The position numbers were made by a program, and so were the translations under genes. From Methylibium sp. Root1272 (GTDB taxonomy: Bacteria > Pseudomonadota > Gammaproteobacteria > Burkholderiales > Burkholderiaceae_C): a DNA stretch of 64,000 nucleotides. The DNA lies in assembly GCF_001425905.1 (NCBI RefSeq), contig NZ_LMDY01000002.1, positions 84,499 through 148,498 on the forward strand. Direction: 5' to 3'. This document shows, piece after piece, positions 50,086-58,777 of the stretch (position 1 is the stretch's first letter; each line of letters begins with the position of its first letter). The notes beneath the pieces are model-generated. The model had not been told where the DNA came from. It made no database searches and saw nothing but the letters and a program-made list of their open reading frames with translations.

Positions 50086-51594
50086 ATGACCGCGGGCCGC
50101 ACCCTGTTGCGCGGCGCGGTGGCCTTGCTGGGCGACGAGCTGAGCTTCGACGGCCAGCCGCGCGACCTGCTGGTCGAACACGGCTGCATCACGGCCATCG
50201 CGCCGGCCGGCAGCATCGAGCAGGCCGAGCAGGTGATCGACCTGCCGCGCCGCCTGCTCGCGCCGGGCCTCGTCAACGGCCACCAGCACTCGCACGAGCA
50301 CTTCCAGCGCGGCCGCACCGAGAACCTGCCGCTCGAGCTGTGGCAGCACCTGGTGCGCGGGCGCATGCCGGTCAAGCTGACGCCGCGGCAGGCCTACCTG
50401 CGCGCGCAGATCGGCGCCATCGAGGCGCTGCGCACCGGCTGCACCACGCTGGTCGACGACCTGGCGCTCGGTGCCGCGATCGACCGCGAGCTGGTCGACG
50501 CGGTGCTGCAGGCCTACGACGACAGCGGCGTGCGCGCGCTGCTCGGCTTCGCGATGATGGACAAGCCGATGGTCGACAACTTCCCGTTCGTCGACGAGCT
50601 GCTGCCCGCGCCGCTGGCGGCCAGCCTGCGTGCGGTGTCCCGCCCCAGCGCCGACCAGTTCGTCGAACTGGTGCGCAGCCTGGCGCCGGGCCGCCACCCG
50701 CACGAGCGGCGCGTGGGGGTGCTGGTGTCCGCCTCGGCGCCGCAGCGCTGCAGCGACGGCTTCCTGCGCCGTGTGCGCGGCCTGGCCGACGAACTGGCGC
50801 TGCCCGTCATCACCCACGTGCAGGAGACCCGCCTGCAAGTGATCACCGGCTTGCAGTTCTACGGCATGCCGATCGTCGAGCACCTGGCGAAGATCGGCTT
50901 TCTCAAGCCCGCGACCAGCCTGATCCACGCGGTGTGGCTCAACCCGCGCGAGATCGCGGCGCTGGCCGAGGCCGGCGCGACCGCGCAGCACAACCCGTGG
51001 AGCAACCTGCTGCTGGGCTCGGGCGTGCAGCCGGTGCGCGAACTGCTCGACGCGGGCGTCAACGTGAGCCTGGGCTCCGACGGTTCGTGCTCCACCGTCA
51101 CCACCAACATGCTGCAGGTGGTGGGCACGGCCGCCGGCCTGTCCAAGCTGCGGGGCCACGACGGCGCGCGCTGGCTGTCGGCGCGGGAAGCCTGGCACGC
51201 CGGCACGCTGGCCGGCGGGCGCGCCCTGGGGTTCGGCGACACGCTGGGCAGCCTGAAGGTGGGGGCCCGTGCCGACCTGGTGGGCTACCGGCTCGACAGC
51301 GTGAGCTTCACGCCGCTCAACGACCCGCTGCGCCAGCTGGCCTATGCCGAGCGGGGCGCAGGGGTCGACTTCAGCATGGTCGATGGCGAGGTGGCCCTGC
51401 AGGGCGGGCGGCTGACGCGCATCGACGAGGCCGCGCTGCTGGAGGAGATCGCCCGCGAGTTCGAGGGCCTGGCCGGCCGCTATGCCGAAGCCGAGGCCGA
51501 CGCCGCGCCGGTGATCGCCGCGGTGGAGGCGATCTACCGGCGTTCGCTGGCGCTGCCCGTCCCGGCCGACACGCTGCAAGCACGCCTGCCATGA
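50086..51594 (+). CDS. Amidohydrolase / deaminase-like metallohydrolase
   Basis: TIM-barrel metal hydrolase of 502 residues of the cytosine-deaminase/TrzA-AtzB-like group. The first metal pair is in LVNGHQHSHEHFQRGRTENLPLELW. Further ligands are His in VITHVQETRLQ, His in LIHAVWLNPRE and Asp in VSLGSDGSCST. The C-terminal GDTLGSLKVGARADLVGY closes the beta sandwich. Likely chemistry is deamination or hydrolytic removal of an amine from an N-heterocycle, but the substrate is unknown. It is the first gene of a three-gene rightward operon, and the next gene starts inside its stop codon. Confidence 0.83.
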   Translation: MTAGRTLLRGAVALLGDELSFDGQPRDLLVEHGCITAIAPAGSIEQAEQVIDLPRRLLAPGLVNGHQHSHEHFQRGRTENLPLELWQHLVRGRMPVKLTPRQAYLRAQIGAIEALRTGCTTLVDDLALGAAIDRELVDAVLQAYDDSGVRALLGFAMMDKPMVDNFPFVDELLPAPLAASLRAVSRPSADQFVELVRSLAPGRHPHERRVGVLVSASAPQRCSDGFLRRVRGLADELALPVITHVQETRLQVITGLQFYGMPIVEHLAKIGFLKPATSLIHAVWLNPREIAALAEAGATAQHNPWSNLLLGSGVQPVRELLDAGVNVSLGSDGSCSTVTTNMLQVVGTAAGLSKLRGHDGARWLSAREAWHAGTLAGGRALGFGDTLGSLKVGARADLVGYRLDSVSFTPLNDPLRQLAYAERGAGVDFSMVDGEVALQGGRLTRIDEAALLEEIAREFEGLAGRYAEAEADAAPVIAAVEAIYRRSLALPVPADTLQARLP

Positions 51595-52337
51595 AGCTGC
51601 TGCTCGTCAACCCCAACACCACCCAGGCGGTGACCGACGCGGTGCTGCGCGCGGCCCGCGCGGTGGCCAGGCCCGGCACCGAGCTGAAGGCGGTGACGGG
51701 CTCGTTCGGCCCGGCGGTGATCGGCTCGCGGGCCGAGAACGCGCTGGCCCAGCACAGCGTGCTGCAGCTCGTGGCCGAACACGCGGGCGACTGCGACGCG
51801 GTGGTGCTGGCGGTCTCGCTCGACACCGGCCTGTGGGCCTGCCGCGAACTGCTGCCGGTGCCGGTGGTCGGCATGACCGAAGCCGGTCTGCTGATGGGCT
51901 GCAACGTGGCCACGCGCATCGGCGTCGTCACCTACGGTCAGCGCATGGGGCCGCTCTACCGCGAGCTGGTCGAAGGCCACGGCCTCGCCTCGCGCCTGGC
52001 CGGCATCGCCACGCTGGCCGTGCCGCCGGAACTGAGCTTCAGCGACCCGCAGCAGGTGCTCGACGCCACGCTCGCCGCGGCACGCCAGCTGGTCGAGCGC
52101 GACGGCGCCGAGGCGGTGCTGCTGGCCGGTGCGGCCATGGCCGCCATGGCCACCCCGCTGCAGCCCCACATCGACGTGCCGCTGCTCGACGGCGTGGCCT
52201 GCGCGGTGGTGCTGGCCGAAGCGCAGGCGGCCCTGAAGCTGCCCCGGGCGCGCAGCGGCAGCGTCTCGCCCACCGGCGGGCGCACGGTGCGCGGCGTGTC
52301 GCCGCCGCTCACGGCGCTGTTCGCGGGCCGGCCATGA
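51591..52337 (+). CDS. Asp/Glu/hydantoin racemase homologue without catalytic cysteines
   Basis: Protein of 248 residues clearly of the hydantoin racemase fold: MKLLLVNPNTTQAVTDAV at the start, PVVGMTEAGLLMGC, and VPLLDGVACAVVLAE near the end. Active racemases have one cysteine in an ACFGDPGL-type loop and one in a LGCAGMA-type loop. Here these read LAVSLDTGL and LAGAAMA, so Val75 and Gly180 replace the two cysteines. A two-base racemase mechanism is therefore not possible; it may bind a ligand or catalyse another reaction. It overlaps the amidohydrolase stop by one codon and the amidase start by four bases. Confidence 0.83.
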   Translation: MKLLLVNPNTTQAVTDAVLRAARAVARPGTELKAVTGSFGPAVIGSRAENALAQHSVLQLVAEHAGDCDAVVLAVSLDTGLWACRELLPVPVVGMTEAGLLMGCNVATRIGVVTYGQRMGPLYRELVEGHGLASRLAGIATLAVPPELSFSDPQQVLDATLAAARQLVERDGAEAVLLAGAAMAAMATPLQPHIDVPLLDGVACAVVLAEAQAALKLPRARSGSVSPTGGRTVRGVSPPLTALFAGRP

Positions 52338-53725
52338 CGGCCCTGCACGAGGGGAGCGCCCGCGACTGCGCCGCCCGCGTCCATGCACGCGAGCTGAGCG
52401 CGGCCGAGGCGGCGCGCCACTTCATCGAGCGGGTGCAGCGGCTCAACCCGGCGCTCAACGCGCTGGTGCAGTTCGACCCCGCCGCCGTGCTTGCCGAAGC
52501 GCAGCAGGTCGACCAGCGCCTGGCTGCGGGCGCGATGCTGCCGATGGCCGGCGTGCCCGTCACCATCAAGGACAACCTGTGGGTCGAGGGCCGCACCATC
52601 ACGCAGGGCTCGCGCCTGTTCGCCGACTTCGTCGCGCCGCGCGATGCCTGGGCCGTGGCGCGGCTGCGCGCGCTGGGCGCGGTGGTGCTGGGCATCAGCA
52701 ACTGCTCGGAGTTCGCCTGCAAGGGCGTCACCGACAACCTCGTCTACGGCGCCACGCGCCACCCGCTGGACGGCTCGCTCACCCCCGGCGGCTCGTCGGG
52801 CGGCGCGGTGGCGGCGCTGGCGGCGGGCCTGGGCCTGCTCGCGCTCGGCACCGACGCCGGCGGCTCGGTGCGCCGCCCCGCCGCGCACTGCGGCCTGGTG
52901 GGGCACAAGCCGACCCAGGGAGTGATCGCCCACCCGTGGGGCTTCGCCGAGCCGAACTACGGGGTCTCGGTGGTCGGCCTGCTGGCGCGCAACGTGGGCG
53001 ACTGCGCCTGGCTGCTTGATCAGCTGTCGGGCTTCGATGCCGGCGATGCCAGCGCAGCGCCGCTCGGCGTGGCCTGGCAGGCCGAGGCCGCCACGCGCGA
53101 CGAGCCTCCGCGCGAGCTGCGCATCGCCTGGAGCCCGCAACTGGGCTGCGATTTTCCGATCGACGACGACGTGCTGGCCGCCCTGGTGCAGCGCGTGCGC
53201 GCACTGCGCACCGCCGGATGGGCCGTGACCGAGGCCGATCCGTCCTGGGGCGAGGCGGTTCGCGACTACCCGCTCAATGCGCTGCAACACGCCGGCCTGC
53301 ACGCGTTGCACGGCCGGCAGCTCCAGACGCGCCGCCACGACATCGACCCGCACCTCGCGGCGCAGATGGACGCGGGCGCCGCCACCACCCCCGCCGAGCT
53401 GGCACGGGCGCTGCGCCTGCGCGAGCCCATCGTGGCCGGCCTGTCGCGCTTCTTCGAGCAGTACGACGTGCTCGTGTGTCCCACCGCGCCGGTGACCGCC
53501 TGGCCGCTCGGGCAGATCGGCCCGGCCGTGATCGGCGAGCGACCCGCCGGGCCGCGCGGGCACGCCGTGTTCACCCCCTTGTTCAACCTCTGCGGCGTGC
53601 CGGCCTGCTCGGTGCCCGCGGGCCGGGTGCGCGGCCTGCCGGTGGGCCTGCAGATCGTCGCCCCGCGTTTCGAGGACGCGCGGGTGCTGCAGGTGGCGGC
53701 GCTGATCGAGCGCCTGGACAGATGA
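52334..53725 (+). CDS. Amidase-signature family hydrolase
   Basis: Hydrolase of linear amides, 463 residues. The catalytic Lys is in VTIKDNLWVEG, the cis-Ser in TPGGSSGGAVAALAAGLG and the nucleophile Ser in LGTDAGGSVRRPAAHCG, so the Ser-cisSer-Lys triad is complete. C-terminal LFNLCGVPACSVPAGRVRGLPVGLQIVAP is typical. In context it could cleave the linear amide produced after ring opening or deamination by the two neighbouring metallohydrolases. It is not GatA of the tRNA amidotransferase: gatB and gatC are absent and the flanking genes are catabolic. Confidence 0.88.
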   Translation: MTALHEGSARDCAARVHARELSAAEAARHFIERVQRLNPALNALVQFDPAAVLAEAQQVDQRLAAGAMLPMAGVPVTIKDNLWVEGRTITQGSRLFADFVAPRDAWAVARLRALGAVVLGISNCSEFACKGVTDNLVYGATRHPLDGSLTPGGSSGGAVAALAAGLGLLALGTDAGGSVRRPAAHCGLVGHKPTQGVIAHPWGFAEPNYGVSVVGLLARNVGDCAWLLDQLSGFDAGDASAAPLGVAWQAEAATRDEPPRELRIAWSPQLGCDFPIDDDVLAALVQRVRALRTAGWAVTEADPSWGEAVRDYPLNALQHAGLHALHGRQLQTRRHDIDPHLAAQMDAGAATTPAELARALRLREPIVAGLSRFFEQYDVLVCPTAPVTAWPLGQIGPAVIGERPAGPRGHAVFTPLFNLCGVPACSVPAGRVRGLPVGLQIVAPRFEDARVLQVAALIERLDR

Positions 53726-53826
53726 GCACGCACGCAGTTGGTGAGCGTGCTTGGGTACGCAAATTGCACTGTCCAACGCAGCGCAGGGCGAAGGCCTTCC
53801 TGGTTGGCGTGCCGAACGGAACGTGG

Positions 53827-53846
53827 GGTCTCTCGACCGAGAGACC
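53827..53846 (+). terminator. Hairpin between the amidase and the ABC transporter genes
   Basis: GGTCTCTC (53827-53834) and GAGAGACC (53839-53846) around GACC, followed by TCCGTTGATTTTC, which has only a short delayed T run. It sits in the middle of the 177-base gap, so it could be a weak terminator of the amidase operon or a leader structure of the transporter mRNA. Confidence 0.45.
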
Positions 53847-53902
53847 TCCGTTGATTTTCAGCAACGTGCACCTGGAGACGGGTGCTTTCTTTGGAGAACA
53901 CC

Positions 53903-54970
53903 ATGTTTGAGCGTCACAACCACCTCACTCCCGCCCTGACCACCGGCAACTCGCGCCGCGGCTTCCTCAAGGGCGCCAGCGCCGCCGGCGTGAGCCTGGC
54001 CCTGCCGGTGGGGTTTGCCAGCTCGCTGATGGCCGGCGCTGCCCAGGCCGCCACCACCATCAAGGCCACGCACGGCTCGGGCCTGTGCAACCTGGCGTTC
54101 TTCCTGGTCAAGAAGCGCGAACTGGCCAAGGCCGACGGCGTGAACCTCGACTTCGTCATCACGCCCACCAACGCCGACATCGCCACGCTGTTCGGCGCCG
54201 GCCAGGTGGACATGTCGGTGATCCCCTACTCCAACTTCCTCACGCTGTACGACGCCGGTGCGCCGGTGAAGATCGTGGCCGGCGCGGGTGTCGACGGCTG
54301 CATCCTGATCGCCAAGGAAGGCATCAAGAGCGCCGCCGACCTGAAGGGCAAGACGATCGGCACCTTCCAGGCCGACACGCTGGAAGTGCTGCCCTACGAC
54401 TACCTGAAGAAGGCCGGCATGTCGTTCAAGGACGTGAAGGTGCGCTACTTCAACACCTCGCCCGAGCTGGCGCAGGCCTTCACCGCCGGCGGCGTGGACG
54501 CCATCTGCCACATCGAGCCCTATGCCACCCAGTGCCTTACCTCGCTCAAGGGTTCGACGATGCTCTCCGACGGCAGCGACGTCTACGGGAAGAACTACTC
54601 CGACTGCGTGCTGGCCGTGCGCACCCCGTTGATCGAGAAGAACCCGCAGGCCGTGAAGGCGGTGATCAAGGCCATGATGCTCGCGCAAAGCCAGGCCGAG
54701 GCCGACCCCGACGCCGCGCTGCGCGACACCGTGGGCACCTACTACAAGACCACGATGGAAGCCGCCAAGCTCGCCGCGAGCAAGCAGCCCATCATGATCG
54801 ACCAGCGCAAGAACAAGCAGTTCATCCTCGATCGCGGCCAGTCGATGAAGGAGCTGGGCTACGTGAAGAAGCTGGCGCCGCCCGCGGCGATCGACTGGAC
54901 GCTGCTCGAGCAGGTGATCGCCGAGAACAAGGCGCTCTACGCGGGCCTCAAGCTCAAGTCGATGGCCTGA
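53903..54970 (+). CDS. ABC transporter substrate-binding protein (NitT/TauT type, Tat-exported)
   Basis: Periplasmic binding protein of 355 residues. The N-terminus carries a twin-arginine signal (NSRRGFLKGASAAGVSLALPVGFASS) with a likely cleavage after AAQA near residue 49, so it is exported folded. The mature part is an SsuA/ThiY/TauA-like fold: SGLCNLAFFLVKKRELAKADGVNLDFV, the DMSVIPYSNFLTLYDAGAPVKIVAG ligand strand, and DLKGKTIGTFQADTLEVLPYDYLKKAG. It is the first of three transporter genes. The ATG at 53903 has a TTGGAGAA ribosome site; an ATG seven codons upstream is less likely. The ligand is probably the substrate of the adjoining amidohydrolases. Confidence 0.9.
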   Translation: MFERHNHLTPALTTGNSRRGFLKGASAAGVSLALPVGFASSLMAGAAQAATTIKATHGSGLCNLAFFLVKKRELAKADGVNLDFVITPTNADIATLFGAGQVDMSVIPYSNFLTLYDAGAPVKIVAGAGVDGCILIAKEGIKSAADLKGKTIGTFQADTLEVLPYDYLKKAGMSFKDVKVRYFNTSPELAQAFTAGGVDAICHIEPYATQCLTSLKGSTMLSDGSDVYGKNYSDCVLAVRTPLIEKNPQAVKAVIKAMMLAQSQAEADPDAALRDTVGTYYKTTMEAAKLAASKQPIMIDQRKNKQFILDRGQSMKELGYVKKLAPPAAIDWTLLEQVIAENKALYAGLKLKSMA

Positions 54971-55003
54971 GCGCAGGTGGTGACCAAGTCCGAGGACCCC
55001 GCC

Positions 55004-55900
55004 ATGTCAGCCTTGCCCCTGGCCGGCACCAAGCCGGCCGCCCCTTCGACACCCGCTGTCGTCAGCCGCGCCAGGGTGCTTGCCTTCGTGCAGCGCTCGC
55101 TGTGGTGGCTGGCCTCGGTGGGCACCTTCGTCGCCATCTGGGAGTTCTGCTGGTGGCAGGGTCTCGCCGACCCGCTGATGCTGCCGCCGCCGCACATGTT
55201 CCTGGCCAACCTGCCGGAGCAGTTCAAGTTCTTCGACCCGGCCGGCGCGCGCAGCCTGGAAGAGGACGGCGGAGGCTTCCTCTCGGTGCTGGCCGTGATG
55301 GCCTGGACCTCGATGCGCGTGGTGCTGGGCCTGGCGCTGGGCTTCGTGGGCGCGGTGGCGGTGGGCCTGGCGATCCGCTACTTCCCGGTCTTCGGCAAGC
55401 TCACGCTGCCCACGCTCACGCTGCTCACGCCGATCTCGCCGGTGGCCTGGCTGCCGGTGGCGATCTTCATCTTCGGCATCGGCAACGTGCCGGCGATCTT
55501 CCTCGTCTTCATCTCGGTGTTCTTCATCATCGTGCTGTCGACGCTGTCCCAGATCGACTCGGTGCCTGCGCCCTACCTGCACGTGGCCCACATCATGGGC
55601 GCGAACAAGCACCAGCTGTTCCGCCACGTGATCCTGCCGACCATCCTGCCCAGCCTGTTCGTGACGCTGCGGCTCAACCTCTTTGCCGCATGGATGGTGG
55701 TGCTGATCGCCGAAGCCGTGGGCGTGGGCTCGGGGCTGGGGCAGATCGTGATGATGGCGCGCAACACCTTCAACGCGAGCCTGGTGTTCTTCACCATGAC
55801 GCTGATCGGCCTGCTCGGCTTCGCGTTCGACCGCGGCCTGCTGTGGGTGCAGCAGCGTGTGCTGTGGTGGGTGGGCCCGTCGGCCGCGATCGGCAAGTGA
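55004..55900 (+). CDS. ABC transporter permease (NitT/TauT type)
   Basis: Inner-membrane permease of 298 residues with about six helices (for example WWLASVGTFVAIWEFCWWQGL, then FISVFFIIVLSTLSQID). The ATPase-contacting loop is HIMGANKHQLFRHVILPTILPSLFVTLRLN, the EAA-type motif of this transporter group. The ATG at 55004 is preceded by GAGGA; a GTG nine codons earlier (54977) is the alternative. It lies between the binding-protein and ATPase genes, completing one importer. Confidence 0.9.
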   Translation: MSALPLAGTKPAAPSTPAVVSRARVLAFVQRSLWWLASVGTFVAIWEFCWWQGLADPLMLPPPHMFLANLPEQFKFFDPAGARSLEEDGGGFLSVLAVMAWTSMRVVLGLALGFVGAVAVGLAIRYFPVFGKLTLPTLTLLTPISPVAWLPVAIFIFGIGNVPAIFLVFISVFFIIVLSTLSQIDSVPAPYLHVAHIMGANKHQLFRHVILPTILPSLFVTLRLNLFAAWMVVLIAEAVGVGSGLGQIVMMARNTFNASLVFFTMTLIGLLGFAFDRGLLWVQQRVLWWVGPSAAIGK

Positions 55901-55916
55901 CGCAGGACAAGCAACC

Positions 55917-56708
55917 ATGACAAGACCCATGATCAGCCTGCGCAACGTGCGCAAGGTGTGGAACCCCGACACGCCGAAGGCGCTGACCGCCATCGACGGC
56001 CTGTCGTTCGACGTGGCGCCCGGCGAGTTCGTCGTGCTGCTCGGCCCCTCGGGCTGCGGCAAGAGCAGCCTGCTCTACATGGTGGCGGGGCTGGAGACGG
56101 CCACCGAAGGCGAGCTCGAATGCGACAGCCTGCCCATCACCGGCCCGGGCACCGACCGCGGCATGATCTTCCAGGAGGCCTCGCTCTACCCCTGGCTCAC
56201 GATCGCCGACAACGTGACCTTCGGCCTCAAGCTGCAAGGCGTGTTCCCCGACAAGCGCAAGCGCATCGCGCAGGAGCTGCTGCTCAAGGTGGGCCTGGCC
56301 GACGCCGCCGACAAGCGGCCCGACGAGCTCTCGGGCGGCATGCGGCAGCGCGCCGCGCTGGCGCGTGCGCTGGCCATGCGGCCCAAGGTGCTGATGATGG
56401 ACGAGCCCTTCGCCGCGCTCGACATCCAGACGCGCGCCAAGATGCAGGGCCACCTGCTCGAGGTGTGGCGGGCCAGCGGCGCGAGCGTGCTGCTGGTCAC
56501 CCACTCGATCGAGGAGGCGCTGGCCCTGGCCGACCGCATCGTGGTGTTCACCTCGCGGCCGGGGCGCATCAAGGAGATCGTGCCGGTCGACCTGCCGCGG
56601 CCGCGCTCTCCGCGCGACCCGCAGTGCATCGAGCTGCACCAGCGCCTGGCCGACCTGCTGGCCGACGAAGTGGACCGCGCCTTCCTAGAGCAGGAAGCCG
56701 CGATCTGA
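55917..56708 (+). CDS. ABC transporter ATP-binding protein (NitT/TauT type)
   Basis: ATPase of 263 residues that powers the importer encoded upstream. Walker A is LLGPSGCGKSSLLYMVAGLE, the Q-loop MIFQEASLYPWLT, the signature DELSGGMRQRAALARALA, Walker B VLMMDEPFAALD, and the switch histidine VTHSIEEALALADRIVVF. It resembles SsuB/TauB. It starts 16 bases after the permease stop. The next gene (amidohydrolase) follows after 78 bases with its own AGGAGA site and may still be in the same transcript. Confidence 0.92.
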   Translation: MTRPMISLRNVRKVWNPDTPKALTAIDGLSFDVAPGEFVVLLGPSGCGKSSLLYMVAGLETATEGELECDSLPITGPGTDRGMIFQEASLYPWLTIADNVTFGLKLQGVFPDKRKRIAQELLLKVGLADAADKRPDELSGGMRQRAALARALAMRPKVLMMDEPFAALDIQTRAKMQGHLLEVWRASGASVLLVTHSIEEALALADRIVVFTSRPGRIKEIVPVDLPRPRSPRDPQCIELHQRLADLLADEVDRAFLEQEAAI

Positions 56709-56786
56709 CCCCGACGTGTTGAAGAAAGCGCCCGCCGCCGGCACACGCGCGGCGGTGCGGCCCCCCACATTCTCAGGAGACCTCTC

Positions 56787-58331
56787 ATGACCGCAGCCCT
56801 GGTTCGCGCCAAGTGGATCGTCACCGGCGTGCAAGACCGCCACACCCCCAACATCCTCAGCGACGCCGCGCTCGTGCATGAGCACGGCAAGGTGGTCGCC
56901 GTGGGCCCGTTCGAGGAAATGCACAACCGCTTCCCCGACGCCGCCGTGACCCAGCATCCGCACCATGTGCTGCTGCCCGGCTTCGTGAACAGCCACCACC
57001 ACGTGGGCATGACGCCGCTGCAGCTGGGCTCGCCCGACTACGCGCTGGAGCTGTGGTTCGCCAGCCGCATGTCGGCACGCGACGTGGACATCTACCTCGA
57101 CACCCTGTATTCGGCCTTCGAGATGATCGCCTCGGGCATCACCACCGTGCAGCACATCCATGGCTGGATGCGCGGCAGCTTCGAGCAGGTGCATGGCGCG
57201 TCGAGCGCGGTGCTCAAGGCCTACCAGAGCATCGGCATGCGCGCCTCGTACTGCTACGCCGTGCGCGAGCAGAACCGCCTGGTCTATGAAGACGACGCCA
57301 CCTTCTGCGCCAGCCTGCCCAGCGACGTGGGCGTGCCGCTGGCCGAGCACCTGAAGCAGGCCACGCTGAGCTTCGCCGACCACATGAAGCTCTACAAGAT
57401 GCTGCGCGACGAGAACGCCGGCCAGGCGCTCACGCGCATCCAGCTCGCGCCGGCCAACCTGCACTGGATCACCGACGACGGCCTGATGACGCTGGTGGAG
57501 CAGGCCAAGGCCGACGACGTGCCGCTGCACATGCACCTGCTGGAGACCGTGTACCAGAAGGAGTACGCCCGCCGCCGCACCGGCACCACCGCCGTCAAGC
57601 ACCTCCACAAGCTGGGCGCACTGGGCCCGTGGATGACGCTCGGCCATGCCGTGTGGCTGACCGAAGAAGACGTGGAGCTGGTGGCCCACAGCAAGACCTG
57701 CGTGTGCCACAACTGCAGCAGCAACTTCCGCCTGCGCAGCGGCATGGCGCCGATCAACGACCTGGCCAAACGCGGCGTGACCATCGGCATGGGGCTCGAC
57801 GAAGCCGGCATCAACGAAGACCGCGACATGCTGCAGGAGATGAAGCTCGCGCTACGCGCCCACCGGGTGCCGGGCATGGACGAATACGACGTGCCGAGCT
57901 GCCCGCAGGTGCTGCAGATGGCCAGCGAGCACGGCGCGAAGACCACCGCCTTCCGCGGCCAGATCGGCCGGCTCGACCCGGGCATGCAGTTCGACGCCGT
58001 GGCCATCGACTACCAGGCCGCCACCTACCCGTTCCAGGACGAAGACATCCCGCTGCTCGACGCGCTGGTGCAGCGCGCCCACCAGCGCCACGTGGACACG
58101 GTGTACGTGGGCGGCGACCCGATCTATGCGCAGGGCCGCTTCAAGTACGTGGACCGCGACAAGGTGCTGGCCCAGATCGCCGAGCAGCTGTCTCGGCCCC
58201 GCAGCGCCGACGAGGAAAGCCGCCGCCAGCTGTCGAAGGCGGTGTTCCCGCACGTGAAGAGCTTCTACGCCAACTACCTGGACGGCGAGCCGGCGCGGCA
58301 GCCGTTCTACGGGCCTTCGTCGCGCACTTGA
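56787..58331 (+). CDS. AtzB/TrzA-like amidohydrolase
   Basis: Metal-dependent hydrolase of 514 residues in the amidohydrolase superfamily. Metal ligands are in LLPGFVNSHHHVGMTPLQLG, His in VPLHMHLLETVYQ, His in TLGHAVWLTEED, and Asp in VTIGMGLDEAGINEDRD, where D replaces the more usual SD. The family contains hydroxyatrazine and related deaminases, guanine deaminase and others. The substrate here is unknown, but linkage to an importer, a second amidohydrolase, an amidase and a dihydropyrimidinase points to an N-rich heterocycle. A GC-rich palindrome 10 bases after its stop marks the end of the cluster. Confidence 0.85.
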   Translation: MTAALVRAKWIVTGVQDRHTPNILSDAALVHEHGKVVAVGPFEEMHNRFPDAAVTQHPHHVLLPGFVNSHHHVGMTPLQLGSPDYALELWFASRMSARDVDIYLDTLYSAFEMIASGITTVQHIHGWMRGSFEQVHGASSAVLKAYQSIGMRASYCYAVREQNRLVYEDDATFCASLPSDVGVPLAEHLKQATLSFADHMKLYKMLRDENAGQALTRIQLAPANLHWITDDGLMTLVEQAKADDVPLHMHLLETVYQKEYARRRTGTTAVKHLHKLGALGPWMTLGHAVWLTEEDVELVAHSKTCVCHNCSSNFRLRSGMAPINDLAKRGVTIGMGLDEAGINEDRDMLQEMKLALRAHRVPGMDEYDVPSCPQVLQMASEHGAKTTAFRGQIGRLDPGMQFDAVAIDYQAATYPFQDEDIPLLDALVQRAHQRHVDTVYVGGDPIYAQGRFKYVDRDKVLAQIAEQLSRPRSADEESRRQLSKAVFPHVKSFYANYLDGEPARQPFYGPSSRT

Positions 58332-58341
58332 GCCGAGTGCG

Positions 58342-58368
58342 GAAGCCTCGGCGCGGCGCCGAGGCTTC
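58342..58368 (+). terminator. Long GC-rich palindrome ending the amidohydrolase cluster
   Basis: Thirteen-base arms GAAGCCTCGGCGC and GCGCCGAGGCTTC around a single G, beginning 11 bases after the amidohydrolase stop. It is followed by TACGGCC, not a U-tract. Very stable; a probable transcription end or 3'-end protection site. Confidence 0.6.
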
Positions 58369-58777
58369 TACGGCCAAGCGCAAGCGAATCGCCGGAATGG
58401 CATGCTGCCGGAAGAGTTTGCTCCGACCGCTCCAGGTAAGCGCCGTCACTCGGCAGCCCGATTCGAACGGCACCAGCGCACCTTAATTCGACATCCAGGT
58501 TGTCTCCAGCAGCTTTGCAGCAGGCGCCGCTCTTGGCACTCAAACTAGATACGGCGGTTATCGACCCTCTGCGGACCTTCGCTCCTCGGACCTGGGCGTC
58601 GGCAGTACAGCGGTTGCGGTCATTTGCCCACGCGTGTTCTATTCACGCCGACTGCCACCAAGCGGCCATCCTGCCGAAGCCTTCGGCGCAGCGAGACCGC
58701 GGCACGCGAGACATCGGAGGTGAGTGTGCCGGTCATGGACGCAGGATAGCGCGACCCTTCGCGTTGGCTGGTGCCAT
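58369..58777. other. Gene-free spacer, degenerate intergenic sequence
   Basis: About 410 bases with no credible gene on either strand. Phrases such as TTATCGACCCTCTGCGGACCTTCG and GGTTGCGGTCATTTGCC look like the degenerate spacer sequence often seen around decayed insertions in proteobacteria. Composition begins to fall in G+C here, marking the left edge of the ParB-methylase unit. Confidence 0.5.

Noticed and set aside
51591-52337. Simple annotation as an active hydantoin racemase
   Set aside because: Both catalytic cysteine positions are substituted, so only the family, not the activity, is supported.
58369-58777. Small open frames left of the methylase gene
   Set aside because: They are short, lack start signals and lie in degenerate spacer sequence.
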